From positions 62,001 to 126,000 of the forward strand of contig NZ_AUBY01000010.1 in NCBI RefSeq assembly GCF_000429485.1: DNA of 64,000 bases, given 5' to 3'. Position numbers and translations under genes: made by a program. This DNA comes from Aliagarivorans marinus DSM 23064 (GTDB lineage Bacteria > Pseudomonadota > Gammaproteobacteria > Enterobacterales > Celerinatantimonadaceae). Positions 27,392-36,586 of this stretch are shown here, in pieces. Position 1 is the stretch's first letter. Every line of letters begins with the position of its first letter. Below the pieces are notes generated by a model. The model did no database searches. It was not told where the DNA came from and saw only the letters and a list, made by a program, of their open reading frames with translations.

Positions 27392-28474
27392 ATGAACAAG
27401 TTCAAAACCGTACTGGCGCTGACTAGCGCACTGGTAACCAGCAACGTGTTGGCAGCCGACATCGAAGTTGTGGCAGAGCTAAACGGCACTCGCCCCGGCA
27501 ACCTGACCGTGACCGAGCAGGGCCGCACCTTCCTGTCGATGCAGCCGCTAGACGGGCCAGAATACCGGGTGGTGGAGCTACTACAAGATGGCTCAACCCG
27601 CCCCTACCCAACCCAAGATTGGGCCAATGGCCCGGAGCTGGGCGAGGTTGGCTTGTCGTCGGTGATTGGTATCGACAGCACCGATGATGGCGTGGTGTGG
27701 ATCCTCGATATGGGCGGTGAAGGCGCGCCGGCGCAAATCATCGCCTGGGACAGCGTTAACGAGCAACTGCACAAACGCATCGAGATCAGCGCCGATGTGA
27801 TGGTAGCCAACTCGTTCTTGCAAGATTTTGCCTTAGATACTGAGCGTAACCAGATGTATATCGCCGACACCAGTCTAGGCAACCTGTTTGGCGACCCCGC
27901 CCCTGCTTTTGTGGTGGTGGACCTTGAAACCGGCAAAGCGCGCCGCGTGCTGCAATCGCACACCGCACTATTATCGCCACTGCACGAGGTGGAGATCGAT
28001 GGCTCGCTGATGGCCGCTAAACGCGAAGATGGCAGCTCCGATGCGCTGTACCTGGGCCTCAACCCCATCACCATCGACGCGGCAAACCAGTGGGTATACT
28101 TTGGCACCGTTAACGGCAGCGCCATTTACCGTGTTCCCGCCGAAGCACTGGCCGATGCCACTATGGCAGAGCCTGCACTGGCTGACAGCATCGAGTTCTT
28201 CAGTGAAAAGCGCCCCAGCGACGGTATGATCATCTCTGATAGCGGTGACATCTATGTGGGCGACGTTGAAAAGAACGCCCTCGGCATGGCGAACAGCGAT
28301 GGCTACAAAGTGATTGCCCAAGACGACAAGCTACTGTCGTGGGCCGATGGCTTCTCCATCCAAGGCGGTTATCTGTACATCACCCAGAACTCACTGCACC
28401 TAAACCCAGCGCTGAACGAGGGTGAAGAAGGCGCCAGCAAGCCCTTCCATGTACTGCGCATCAAGATTGACTAA
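27392..28474 (+). CDS. Exported major royal jelly / yellow family beta-propeller protein
   Basis: A 360-residue protein with a signal peptide (MNKFKTVLALTSALVTSNVLA). The mature part is a six-bladed propeller of the royal-jelly/yellow family, seen in segments such as VVAELNGTRPGNLTVTEQGRTFLSMQPLDG, VWILDMGG, FLQDFALDTERNQMYIADTS and GMIISDSGDIYVGDVEKNAL. Bacterial members often sit beside ABM-type proteins and may bind or convert small aromatic compounds. No catalytic residue set can be named. A hairpin terminator follows. Confidence 0.87.
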   Translation: MNKFKTVLALTSALVTSNVLAADIEVVAELNGTRPGNLTVTEQGRTFLSMQPLDGPEYRVVELLQDGSTRPYPTQDWANGPELGEVGLSSVIGIDSTDDGVVWILDMGGEGAPAQIIAWDSVNEQLHKRIEISADVMVANSFLQDFALDTERNQMYIADTSLGNLFGDPAPAFVVVDLETGKARRVLQSHTALLSPLHEVEIDGSLMAAKREDGSSDALYLGLNPITIDAANQWVYFGTVNGSAIYRVPAEALADATMAEPALADSIEFFSEKRPSDGMIISDSGDIYVGDVEKNALGMANSDGYKVIAQDDKLLSWADGFSIQGGYLYITQNSLHLNPALNEGEEGASKPFHVLRIKID

Positions 28475-28495
28475 CAGCGTCAGCCAAGCGTATCT

Positions 28496-28527
28496 CGCGG
28501 CGAGCCAGCAAGCTCGCCGCGGCTATT
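28496..28527 (+). terminator. Intrinsic terminator
   Basis: CGCGGCGAG (28496-28504) pairs perfectly with CTCGCCGCG (28513-28521), loop CCAGCAAG, followed by GCTATTTT. It ends the ABM/royal-jelly transcript. Confidence 0.8.
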
Positions 28528-28559
28528 TTCAGCCATAACCATCATCCAGCGAGTCGAAC

Positions 28560-29339
28560 ATGTCGAATACAATCACCCTAGGGGTCACCGACCTCTCTTT
28601 TCACCGCGTTACCGCATCCTTGGTCAGCCATGTTCTGTCTGATATGGGCTTCGAAGTAGAGCGAGTTTACTCCCCCCACCAAGAGAACTTTGCCAAGCTC
28701 AAAGCCGGGCACATCGACCTGCTGAGCTCGGCTTGGCTCCCCTCCAGCCATGGCGTGTACAAAGCCGATGTCGAACAGGCCGAGTCGCTGCTTGAGCTGG
28801 GGCTACACTACCAGCCCTATGCACTGTGGGGCGTGCCAGATTACGTACCAGAAGATGCCGTATCTAACGTTGCGGATCTGCTCAAGCCCGAGGTCATCGC
28901 CAAGATGAAGCCAGATATTCAAGGCATTAACCCCGGCGCAGGCATAACCCGTTTCTCGATTAAGATGATGGATGAATACGGCCTGAATGACGCCGGTTAC
29001 CGCTTCCACCCGGGGACCGAAGAGGCCTGTTTCAGCGCGTTCGAGCAGGCGGTGGCCAATAAGCAATGGCTGATTGTACCGCTGTGGAAGCCGCAGTTTT
29101 TGCACCACAAATACCGTATTCGCGAGCTTACCGAGCCCAAAGGCTTGCTGGGAATCGTCGACCGCGCGGTATTGCTGATGCGAGAGTCGCAAGCCTCGCG
29201 CTTTAGCGATGCACAGCTTAAAACCCTCGACGCACTGCGATTCGACAACGAGATCATCGCCATGCTCGATTATCAGGTATGCCGGGAAGGCCAACCGCTA
29301 GACAGCGTGACCCGACGCTGGTTGGATGAAAACGCCTAA
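28560..29339 (+). CDS. Glycine betaine/proline-binding-like protein (OpuAC fold), no signal peptide
   Basis: A 259-residue class-II substrate-binding protein of the OpuAC type: ITLGVTDLSFHRVTASLVSHVLSDMGFEVERV at the start, LKAGHIDLLSSAWLPSSHG (the trimethylammonium-binding family segment), and INPGAGITRFS. It starts directly with the domain at MSNTITLGVTD, so no signal peptide is present and it should be cytoplasmic. No ABC permease or ATPase is beside it. It could be a cytosolic osmolyte sensor or chaperone. A terminator hairpin separates it from the agarase gene. Confidence 0.82.
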   Translation: MSNTITLGVTDLSFHRVTASLVSHVLSDMGFEVERVYSPHQENFAKLKAGHIDLLSSAWLPSSHGVYKADVEQAESLLELGLHYQPYALWGVPDYVPEDAVSNVADLLKPEVIAKMKPDIQGINPGAGITRFSIKMMDEYGLNDAGYRFHPGTEEACFSAFEQAVANKQWLIVPLWKPQFLHHKYRIRELTEPKGLLGIVDRAVLLMRESQASRFSDAQLKTLDALRFDNEIIAMLDYQVCREGQPLDSVTRRWLDENA

Positions 29340-29360
29340 GCGTCCCCGCCGTAAAGCCGA

Positions 29361-29390
29361 AAAAGCCAGTATCCGTTGATACTGGCTTTT
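29361..29390. terminator. Bidirectional intrinsic terminator
   Basis: AAAAGCCAGTATC (29361-29373) and GATACTGGCTTTT (29378-29390) form a perfect 13-bp stem with loop CGTT. It carries A/T tails on both sides, so it can serve the OpuAC-like gene and the convergent GH16 gene. Confidence 0.92.
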
Positions 29391-29414
29391 GCTGTTGGGT
29401 AAGGCTGAAGGTGG

Positions 29415-30668
29415 TTAGCCGGCAACTGGCTTGTAGGTACGGATCCAATCAACCAGCATGGTGTTCTTATTCGGATCTTCCAGATCCGCATCAGTCGGAT
29501 CGTTGGTCCACCAGCTTTGCAGCTCCATGTTGATGATGATGTCTGCGGCTTTGTTGAAGCCCTGACCGTTTTGGTAGTCGTAAGGGTCAATCACCGATAC
29601 GCTCGAGGCCTCGCTGGCACCTTTTAGCTGGGCAAAATCGAACTCATCGCCAGCATCCGAGGTGGCGTGGATGGCCACCGCCTGATAGCCCCATTCATCG
29701 TTGTGGATATCGTTGTTTTCATCGACCGTGGGGTAACTGTAGGTCCATACGCCATTACGCTTAGTGGCGAAGGCCTTGTTGTAGAGTACCCGTACCAACT
29801 CGCCATCGACGTAGTATTCAAAGTGATACGGGTTTACCCAGTATGCACCTACCTGGATGTACTGGCGGTCACCGCCGTTCCAGTTGTGCTCACCCCAGCT
29901 GCTAAACGCGCCGGTGTCGCCCACCTTACTGCTGTCTTCCCACCAACTATTAAAGTCACGCGGTTGGTAGTCGGTAAACGGGTCGCGGATAAACGAGTGG
30001 TGGCTCAGGTGTAAGAACTTCGAAAAGTAGGTATTGCCGTTATCAGCGCCGGCGTAGGCTTCCAGAATGTCGATCTCTTGGGTGTCATCGGGAGTCAGCA
30101 GCCATACCGCTGAAGCCAGCGATAGGTTCGCCAAACTAACGCTGGCCTCAACAAACACCGGGTACTGCACGCTGCCATTGGAGGCGATACAGCCCGCAAA
30201 CACGCCACCCAGCTCGCGGCCTTGTTTAGGATCTTCCGGGTTGCGTGAGTTAACTAGGGTCAGTTTGCCATCGGCCACCGACACATGGTCTTCACGCCAG
30301 TAGGTTGCACCGGGGCCATCCCATTCGTGGTGGTAGAAGTTGTACCACTGGTTGCGCTCACCAAAGTCTGAGCGGTTGCTGGTCGCATCAAAGGTGTAAT
30401 TAAAGTGGTCGGTAAACTCAGGTTGCTCAACCCAGGTTGCGCCCTCTCCCGCATTGGCCGGGATCGGCAGGTTGGCCACATCGGCAGGGTCCAAGCCTTC
30501 GGCGGCATAGCCAAGGCGAGAATAGCTGGTCAACTCGGTGCGGCTATCCGGGTCGGCAGGTGGCACGGCAACACCGCCTTGCGCACCTCCATCACCACCG
30601 CTGCTGCTACTTGAGCCACAGCCAAACAAGCAAAGCGTTAGAACAGATAAGGCAAAAGTTTTCTTCAT
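29415..30668 (-). CDS. GH16 family lipoprotein, probable beta-agarase or beta-porphyranase
   Basis: A 417-residue exported lipoprotein: lipobox LFGC puts the acylated Cys at residue 17, followed by a Ser/Gly linker. The GH16 catalytic motif QEIDILEAY supplies nucleophile E198, D200 and acid/base E203. Surrounding segments (DHFNYTFDATSNRSDFGERNQWYNFYHHEW; VAIHATSDAGDEFDFAQLKG) fit agarase/porphyranase subfamilies of GH16. The enzyme should cleave agar-type galactans at the cell surface. No carbohydrate-binding module is present. The GH86 enzyme lies 4 kb away. Subfamily and exact substrate cannot be settled from sequence alone. Confidence 0.85.
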   Translation of the reverse strand: MKKTFALSVLTLCLFGCGSSSSSGGDGGAQGGVAVPPADPDSRTELTSYSRLGYAAEGLDPADVANLPIPANAGEGATWVEQPEFTDHFNYTFDATSNRSDFGERNQWYNFYHHEWDGPGATYWREDHVSVADGKLTLVNSRNPEDPKQGRELGGVFAGCIASNGSVQYPVFVEASVSLANLSLASAVWLLTPDDTQEIDILEAYAGADNGNTYFSKFLHLSHHSFIRDPFTDYQPRDFNSWWEDSSKVGDTGAFSSWGEHNWNGGDRQYIQVGAYWVNPYHFEYYVDGELVRVLYNKAFATKRNGVWTYSYPTVDENNDIHNDEWGYQAVAIHATSDAGDEFDFAQLKGASEASSVSVIDPYDYQNGQGFNKAADIIINMELQSWWTNDPTDADLEDPNKNTMLVDWIRTYKPVAG

Positions 30669-30959
30669 GATTTCCTCAATTCTCAGGCGCTAAATTCCGC
30701 CAATAGCTTGGATTTACTGACAAAAAACTATATTAGCCTGCGAATCTTGGATTGCCCGATGAATTACTCGAAGTTGTGAACCAAAACAACATATAGGTTA
30801 ACCTTTAACCATTTCGGGTAACTGCGCCGTCATTTACTGGCCTGCGCACAAGGCACAATTATCAATAACAGTTTGAGAATATTTCAATCTCACAGCGGTT
30901 TATCCCCGTCCAGCAGCGACTAAAATCGTCCCTGTATTCACCCAGCTTAGGAGCTCGCC

Positions 30960-31616
30960 ATGACCCATCCGATTATCCAAGACCTGCAACAGCGCTATAC
31001 CGCTAAACGCTACGATGCCAGCAAACGCATCCCGCAAGACGAGCTGGAAGTGATCTACGAAGCGCTACGCTTGTCGGCCTCGTCCATTAACTCGCAGCCT
31101 TGGAAGTTTATTGTGATTGAGAGCGAGCAAGCCAAACAGCGGATGGATGCTACCTTTGCCAACAAGCACCAGTTCAACCAGCCCCATGTGATGGCTGCAT
31201 CGCACATCATCCTGTTTGCCCATAACCCGGCCTACACCCGTGATGATTACGCCAAGGTGGTGGATAAAGGTATCGCCGATGGCCGCACCAAGCCGGAGAA
31301 CCGCGAAGCAGCATTTGGCGGCTTCGCCTTTGCCGAGCTAAACACCGACGCCAACGGCAACACCGAAGCCTGGACCAAGGCACAAACCTATATCGCGCTG
31401 GGCAACACCCTGCACACCCTTACGCGCCTGAACATCGACTCCACCACCATGGAAGGGGTCGACAGTGAGCTGATTGGCGAGGTGTTTGCTGAAGAGCTGG
31501 GCGGCTATAAGTGCGAAGTGGCGCTGGCGCTGGGCTACCATCACCAGACCGAAGACTATAACGCTACCCTGCCAAAATCGCGCCTAAGCCGCGAACAGGT
31601 GATCACTATCCTGTAG
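30960..31616 (+). CDS. nfsB: Oxygen-insensitive NAD(P)H nitroreductase
   Basis: A 218-residue flavin reductase of the NfsB type. It starts HPIIQDLQQRYTAKRYD, has LRLSASSINSQPWKFIVIES and the FMN-binding stretch YIALGNTLHTLTRLNIDSTTMEG, and ends LPKSRLSREQVITIL. It should be a homodimer that reduces nitroaromatics and quinones. TTAGGAGCTCGCC precedes the ATG. It is convergent with the LysR gene, with a hairpin between. Confidence 0.93.
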   Translation: MTHPIIQDLQQRYTAKRYDASKRIPQDELEVIYEALRLSASSINSQPWKFIVIESEQAKQRMDATFANKHQFNQPHVMAASHIILFAHNPAYTRDDYAKVVDKGIADGRTKPENREAAFGGFAFAELNTDANGNTEAWTKAQTYIALGNTLHTLTRLNIDSTTMEGVDSELIGEVFAEELGGYKCEVALALGYHHQTEDYNATLPKSRLSREQVITIL

Positions 31617-31633
31617 TGCTGGCACTTTTTAGT

Positions 31634-31676
31634 AACACTGCACTGCGCTGAGTTGGGTCGGCGCGGTGTGTTACTA
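31634..31676. terminator. Bidirectional hairpin between nfsB and the LysR gene
   Basis: AGTAACAC near 31634 pairs with GTGTTACT near 31668, and internal GCGC segments extend the stem. It sits in the gap between two convergent genes. Confidence 0.65.
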
Positions 31677-32621
31677 GCGCTGAAAGACCTGCTCATCTAA
31701 AAATCCTTCTTCCACCAAGCGACTCAGTAACTGCTTGGTTTGCTCGGTAAAGTAGTCGCGCAGCAAGCGGAAGGTCGGGGTGATTGACTGGCGACTTGGG
31801 CAGACCAGCCATAGCTCGGTCGAGGTAGGTTTAAATTCGGGCAATACGCTCACCAGCCGCCCGGTCAGCAAATCGTCCGCCATATCCAGGCAGGATTTCA
31901 CTGCAAAGCCGTGCCCTGCCACGCACCAGCGGCGCACTAAGTCGCCATCGTTGGAGGCGCGGTTACCTTTCAGTTTGACCTTAAAGCTCTGATACCCTTG
32001 GCTAAAACGCCACTCATCCTGCACGATATCGCTCAGCTGATAGAACAAGCCGTTGTGTTGCTTTAACTCCTCTGGGTGGCTGGGGCTGCCATGCTCAGCC
32101 AAGTACTCAGGCGCGGCGCACAGCAGCCGTGGCACATTGCAGATCTTAAAGCCGTACATACTGGCATCGGTGGGCGAACCATAACGCAGCGCCATATCCA
32201 CCGCATCCCGGTAAAAATCGATGTTGCTGTCGCTGATGTTCGAGCGCAGCTCCACCTCGGGGTGGTCGCGCAGAAAATCATCCAGCCACGGCGTGACCAC
32301 ATTGCGCCCTAAATCGGAGGAGAGTGCGATCCGCACCTCGCCGCCCAAAGCATCCAGCCCCTCCTGCACGTTCAGCTTGGCCGACTCCAGCAGCTGCAAC
32401 GCCTGTTGGCACTGCGGCAAGTAGCGCTCGCCAGCAGGCGATAGCCGTAGCTGGCGAGTGGTACGGATGAACAGCTCAACCCCCACCGCTTTCTCGACGC
32501 GCTTCAGTGCCGCGCTGGCGGTGGCCATTTGCATATCAAGGCTATTGGCTGCGGCGGTGATACTGCGAAACTCGGCCACTTTGAGCACCACTTGCAGGTC
32601 ATTGAGGAGCATATCATTCAA
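31674..32621 (-). CDS. LysR family transcriptional regulator
   Basis: A 315-residue regulator: LNDLQVVLKVAEFRSITAAANSLDMQMATASAALKRVEKAVGVELFIRTTRQLRLSPAG is the HTH region, followed by an effector domain of normal size. It is divergent from the radical SAM gene (about 95 bases between starts) and convergent with nfsB. Either neighbour could be its target. Confidence 0.92.
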   Translation of the reverse strand: MNDMLLNDLQVVLKVAEFRSITAAANSLDMQMATASAALKRVEKAVGVELFIRTTRQLRLSPAGERYLPQCQQALQLLESAKLNVQEGLDALGGEVRIALSSDLGRNVVTPWLDDFLRDHPEVELRSNISDSNIDFYRDAVDMALRYGSPTDASMYGFKICNVPRLLCAAPEYLAEHGSPSHPEELKQHNGLFYQLSDIVQDEWRFSQGYQSFKVKLKGNRASNDGDLVRRWCVAGHGFAVKSCLDMADDLLTGRLVSVLPEFKPTSTELWLVCPSRQSITPTFRLLRDYFTEQTKQLLSRLVEEGFLDEQVFQR

Positions 32622-32715
32622 CCCAAAATTGAGAATGTATCGATCACTATAGTGTTTTTCATTTAGCTAGCAAGGCGTAGCATGCGCTCATTCAATTCCA
32701 CACACAGGTACTGCT

Positions 32716-33744
32716 ATGAACCAGCTTCAGTTCCAACAAGGGCCCATTCGCCCTCCTTCGGAAGCCGACAGCTTGCTGATCCGCACCACCCAAGGCTGCC
32801 CATGGAATAAATGCAGCTTCTGCACCTTGTTTGAGGGAATGGACTTCTCGATTCGCCCGGTTGAGGATATCAAGCGCGATATCTGGGCTGCCAAGGCCTT
32901 TTACAAAGACCGCGTGTTCACCAACTGCTTCTTGCAAGATGGCGACTCCTTTGCCATGGACACCGCCGATCTGTTGGAGGTGCTTAGCACCCTAAAGCAA
33001 GCCTTTCCCGAGCTCAACCAGATCAGCTCCTACGGCCGCGCCCAAACCATGAGCAAGAAGTCGCCCGAAGAGATGAAGGCGATCTGTGATGCGGGCCTGA
33101 ACATGCTTTACTGCGGCATGGAGTCCGGCGCCATTGAGGTGCTCAAAAAGATGAAAAAGGGCATCACCCCCAAGTCGATCCTCAAGTCGGCCGAGTACGC
33201 CAAGCAGGCGGGCATGAAGATGATGACCTTTATCATTATCGGGCTGGGTGGCAAAGAGCTGTCCGAGCAGCATGTCAGCGAAACGGCTGCGCTGCTTAAC
33301 CAGATCAACCCCGAAGAGTTCCGGGTACTGACACTGGCGGTTAAACCCGGCACCGAGCTCGATGAGATGGTTCAGCAAGGCACCTTTACGCCGCTGAGCG
33401 AGGTAGAGATGGTCGCCGAACAGCAAGCGCTGATTAGCCAACTAAGCGGCATCGACAGCCACTATGGCAACTACCACTCGATTAACCTGCTCACCGAGTT
33501 AAACGGCCAACTACCACAGGATAAGAGCCGCTTCTTAGCGACCACCGAGCGCTTCTTGTCGATGCCGCCGAGCGAGCAGCACAACTTTATCTTGGGGCGA
33601 CGCATCCACTACTACGGCAAGCTCGATGATATGCGCAATCAACTCTACGTTGACGCTATCGAACGCGAGCTGGCTAAGCTTGCCGACCACAGCACTGAGC
33701 AACTGGAGCAGGTGTTCTATCAACTGCGCCAGCGAATGATCTAA
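32716..33744 (+). CDS. Radical SAM protein
   Basis: A 342-residue enzyme with the cluster motif TQGCPWNKCSFCTLFEG: C28, C33 and C36, i.e. C-x4-C-x2-C, a spacing seen in the GCxWNxCxFC branch. A B12-like or HemN-like fold follows, with SSYGRAQTMSKKSPEEMKAICDAGLNMLYCGMESGAIEVLKKMKKG and FIIIGLGGKELSEQHVSETAALLNQI. The reaction is unknown. The DUF1349-like gene starts 24 bases later and is probably in the same operon. Confidence 0.87.
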   Translation: MNQLQFQQGPIRPPSEADSLLIRTTQGCPWNKCSFCTLFEGMDFSIRPVEDIKRDIWAAKAFYKDRVFTNCFLQDGDSFAMDTADLLEVLSTLKQAFPELNQISSYGRAQTMSKKSPEEMKAICDAGLNMLYCGMESGAIEVLKKMKKGITPKSILKSAEYAKQAGMKMMTFIIIGLGGKELSEQHVSETAALLNQINPEEFRVLTLAVKPGTELDEMVQQGTFTPLSEVEMVAEQQALISQLSGIDSHYGNYHSINLLTELNGQLPQDKSRFLATTERFLSMPPSEQHNFILGRRIHYYGKLDDMRNQLYVDAIERELAKLADHSTEQLEQVFYQLRQRMI

Positions 33745-33767
33745 GGCTATTTGAGGAACCAACAATC

Positions 33768-34319
33768 ATGATCGATATCATGCACTGGCAGCTACTGAAC
33801 GAGCGCCCCGCCCACTGGCAACTTGATGAGCAAACGCTGAGCGTACAGGTCTCGCAGGGAAATATCTGGGGTTATGGCAATGCGCCGGTCAACAACCTGT
33901 TTCTGTTGCCAATAGAAAGTGAAGAAATTGCGGCACAGGTTACCGTTGAACTCACGCCCCAACGCTCCTATGAGCAAGCCGGTGTTGCCTTGTATTGGGA
34001 TGACAACAACTACATCAAGATAAGCAAAGAGATGTTTAATGGCCGCTTGTCGTTAGTATTTGTAGTCGAAGCTGCGGGCCGACCTTCCATCGAGGGCATT
34101 ACCGACTTTAACGATTCGGCGGTTAGATTAAGCATTACCAAACAAGGCAGTGAAGTGAGCGTACACTACAGCCCAACCACCGAGCAACACAACGCAGAGT
34201 GGCAAACATTGGGGAAAACCCAAAGCTTAGCGGGTAAGCCCCAAGGCGTGATGCTTTACACCTTTGGCGGCTCCGGTCGTGGAGATAACACGGCGCAGTT
34301 TTCTGAGTTTGCTTACTAA
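33768..34319 (+). CDS. DUF1349-like concanavalin-fold protein
   Basis: A 183-residue soluble protein with no signal peptide. Segments such as VTVELTPQRSYEQAGVALYWDDNNYIKISKEMFNGRLSLVFVVE match the DUF1349 jelly-roll, a sugar-binding or glycosidase-associated fold. It follows the radical SAM gene on the same strand. Function is not known; binding of a carbohydrate is inferred from the fold only. Confidence 0.75.
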   Translation: MIDIMHWQLLNERPAHWQLDEQTLSVQVSQGNIWGYGNAPVNNLFLLPIESEEIAAQVTVELTPQRSYEQAGVALYWDDNNYIKISKEMFNGRLSLVFVVEAAGRPSIEGITDFNDSAVRLSITKQGSEVSVHYSPTTEQHNAEWQTLGKTQSLAGKPQGVMLYTFGGSGRGDNTAQFSEFAY

Positions 34320-34324
34320 ACGGA

Positions 34325-34349
34325 AGCGGGCACCTCTTGGGTGCCCGCT
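34325..34349 (+). terminator. Intrinsic terminator hairpin
   Basis: AGCGGGCACC (34325-34334) pairs with GGTGCCCGCT (34340-34349). The usual T-run is replaced by the tandem repeat that follows. Confidence 0.7.
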
Positions 34350-34377
34350 GTTAGCTGTTAGCTGTTAGCTGTTAGCT
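34350..34377. repeat. Four tandem copies of GTTAGCT
   Basis: A 7-base unit is repeated four times with no change between the DUF1349-like and GH86 genes. It is likely a slippage-prone microsatellite and lies outside any gene. Confidence 0.8.
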
Positions 34378-34384
34378 GAGTTTA

Positions 34385-36298
34385 CTAACGAATATCCGCA
34401 CTAAACTCGAAGGTTTGCAGCGTCGCCGTTGTCACAAACCCGCCCTTGTCTGGGAAGGTTACGCTGATCTGGTTGTCCTCTTTTAGCAGCGCATTGGGTA
34501 CTGGGATCTCCAACATGCTAAAGAACTGCGGGCGCTTCTTCTGCATATCGCCAGCGAAGTTCTCAGGTACCGCGATTTCAGTGCCATTCACTGTAACCAC
34601 GGGCTGCTTAGAGCGGCGATGCTTACGTCCAAAGCTTAAGCGCAATACCGCCTCGCCAAACTCATTGGTTTTCACATCCGAGATCTGGAAGTTAATCGGC
34701 GCGTTCTTTTTAATCTCGTGCAGGTAGCTGTCGGCGTAGTACTTGCGTTCGATGGCGCGCTCGTTGGTCTCCAGCGGCTGCTTGTAGCTGTACTCAATCA
34801 CCACGGTGCCTTCCGCGCCGATGGTGATGCTCTCAGGCAGGTCACTATGCTCGCTAACGGTAAGGGTTGGCTCCCAGTTAGCAAAGTGCAGGTGCTTGAG
34901 GGTTACGCCGGCCAGTTGCGACTGCGGCGTGTTCGCCATATTCACCGAGACCTCGGCATCTTCATCAATCAGGTTGCTGATAATCACGTAGGCCTTCTCG
35001 CCATCCACGTAGCTATCTACCAACAGGTCGGCATTGTCAGAGCGCGTATCAACGCGGGTGCCGTTTACCTCAGACCACAGCTGGTAGAACTTGATGATGT
35101 GCGAGAATACGTAGTGATCGCCCTCTTCACCGCCTTTCTCGTCAGCATGACGCATCAGTCGCCATGGGTAGTTACGGCCGCCGTCACCGCTCCATTCCGC
35201 TTTCATTAGGCTAAATGGAATGGCTTTAACGATTTGATCAGGCTTGGCCATAAACTGCAGCATCATCGGGCTGAATGACTTCATGGTCTGCCAGTCGTTG
35301 CGCGCCGACCATACTCGTTGCTCGGTCTTATGGTCGCGTCCACCGTACTCCGAGATAAGCAGCGGCTTGATCTCACCGAGCTTGAGCATCTGGTATTGTT
35401 CCATCATATCCAAGGTGGCTTCGATTCGGCCGCCGCGGAAGTTGGCCACACCACGATCCCTGTTGAGGTAACCAAAGTCGTAAAAGTGGACCGAGAAGAA
35501 GTCCATGTACTCGGCGCTGGTGTCGATAAACAGCTTCATCCGCTCGTTCCAGTGCGCAAACTTCTTGTCATCGAACCATGGGAAGGCAGTGGTGTAGCCA
35601 CCAATCATCACATCATCGTTATGCTTGCGGATCGCCTCAGCTACTTCGTTGTGGAATACAAACACATCAAGCGGGTCGCCGCCGTGGGTATCCACCACTT
35701 CCCATAGTGGCTCGTTCAACACTTCCAGATATTTCGGACGCGGATGACCTTGAGTGGGGTCTTGGCCCTCGTCGCGATAGAACTCGTTAAGGAAACGGCC
35801 CATGTACTCGCCAATGGCATCGGTGTTTTTAAAGGTCCAGCCGTCTTTGCCGGTGTGATTGCCCAGCCATAGCTGGTTCATCTGCCCACCCACCATCACA
35901 TGGAAGCGGTCTTCATATTTGTGCTGGTAGGCCTTGTCTTTGCCGTAGTCCTCCAGGCGCTGCTGTTTGCCCAGCTCGGCAATGCTGTTGGGATCCGCGT
36001 AGCCGGGACGATTAGGGTCTTGGTCGACCAGGGTTGCCCACCAAGGAAGCGAGCCGTTGTCGCGGCCAAAATAGGCATCCATGTCATTGAACAGATAGTC
36101 GAGCTTGTCTTCGTCACCATCCCAGTCGGTGGTGGCCGACATCGAGTGAACAGTAATGTACTTGCTGCGGTCAAACTCTGAGATACCGCCTACGCTATGC
36201 TCTACGTTCACATCCACAAAGACTTGGGAGCTTGCGTGCGCATAGCCAGACATTAGTACAACATTCGCTAGAAGCAGCGACTGCGTAAGGTGTTTCAT
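34385..36298 (-). CDS. GH86 family beta-agarase/beta-porphyranase
   Basis: A 637-residue secreted enzyme from ATG 36298 (GGAGTTGG upstream), with signal peptide MKHLTQSLLLANVVLMSGYAHA. The catalytic (beta/alpha)8 barrel of GH86 shows the acid/base Glu in KYLEVLNEPLWEV and the nucleophile Glu in PLLISEYGGRDH. C-terminal beta-sandwich domains follow (from about residue 430). GH86 members cleave agarose or porphyran. With the GH16 lipoprotein it supports an agar-degrading lifestyle. The MITE-like element begins 25 bases upstream of its start codon. Confidence 0.88.
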   Translation of the reverse strand: MKHLTQSLLLANVVLMSGYAHASSQVFVDVNVEHSVGGISEFDRSKYITVHSMSATTDWDGDEDKLDYLFNDMDAYFGRDNGSLPWWATLVDQDPNRPGYADPNSIAELGKQQRLEDYGKDKAYQHKYEDRFHVMVGGQMNQLWLGNHTGKDGWTFKNTDAIGEYMGRFLNEFYRDEGQDPTQGHPRPKYLEVLNEPLWEVVDTHGGDPLDVFVFHNEVAEAIRKHNDDVMIGGYTTAFPWFDDKKFAHWNERMKLFIDTSAEYMDFFSVHFYDFGYLNRDRGVANFRGGRIEATLDMMEQYQMLKLGEIKPLLISEYGGRDHKTEQRVWSARNDWQTMKSFSPMMLQFMAKPDQIVKAIPFSLMKAEWSGDGGRNYPWRLMRHADEKGGEEGDHYVFSHIIKFYQLWSEVNGTRVDTRSDNADLLVDSYVDGEKAYVIISNLIDEDAEVSVNMANTPQSQLAGVTLKHLHFANWEPTLTVSEHSDLPESITIGAEGTVVIEYSYKQPLETNERAIERKYYADSYLHEIKKNAPINFQISDVKTNEFGEAVLRLSFGRKHRRSKQPVVTVNGTEIAVPENFAGDMQKKRPQFFSMLEIPVPNALLKEDNQISVTFPDKGGFVTTATLQTFEFSADIR

Positions 36299-36322
36299 AT
36301 TACCAACTCCAATAGTTATCAC

Positions 36323-36586
36323 TATACCCGAACAACCCCAAGATGCTTGTTCAGCGAGATTTTCCAGTTCCTCAGACAAGGCACTGATCCGCCGATCTAG
36401 TGGTCTAAATCAAGGAGCAGTAACGCAGTATGAGGGGCTGGAAAACTCGCCCTTCGGGAGGAACTCAATGCCCATAGTTCTTCGTTGAAAACACTCGAAA
36501 TGAGCCATCATTCCTTCGCATTTTCGCCTCGCCCTAAGGACATTGAGTTCCTCTGAATCCTGCATCTTGAGGTTGCTCGGGTATAC
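36323..36586. mobile_element. MITE-like element with 25-bp terminal inverted repeats
   Basis: The left end (36322-36346, TATACCCGAACAACC..CAAGATGC) and right end (36562-36586, GCATCTTG..TATAC) are inverted repeats matching at 22 of 25 positions. Inside, AGGAACTCAATG / CATTGAGTTCCT and TTTTCCAG / CTGGAAAA form further stems. The element is about 264 bases and has no transposase; a 71-codon open frame inside has no ribosome site and is not credible. A partial copy lies at 16244 and a lone end at 10463. It sits in the GH86 promoter region. Confidence 0.8.
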
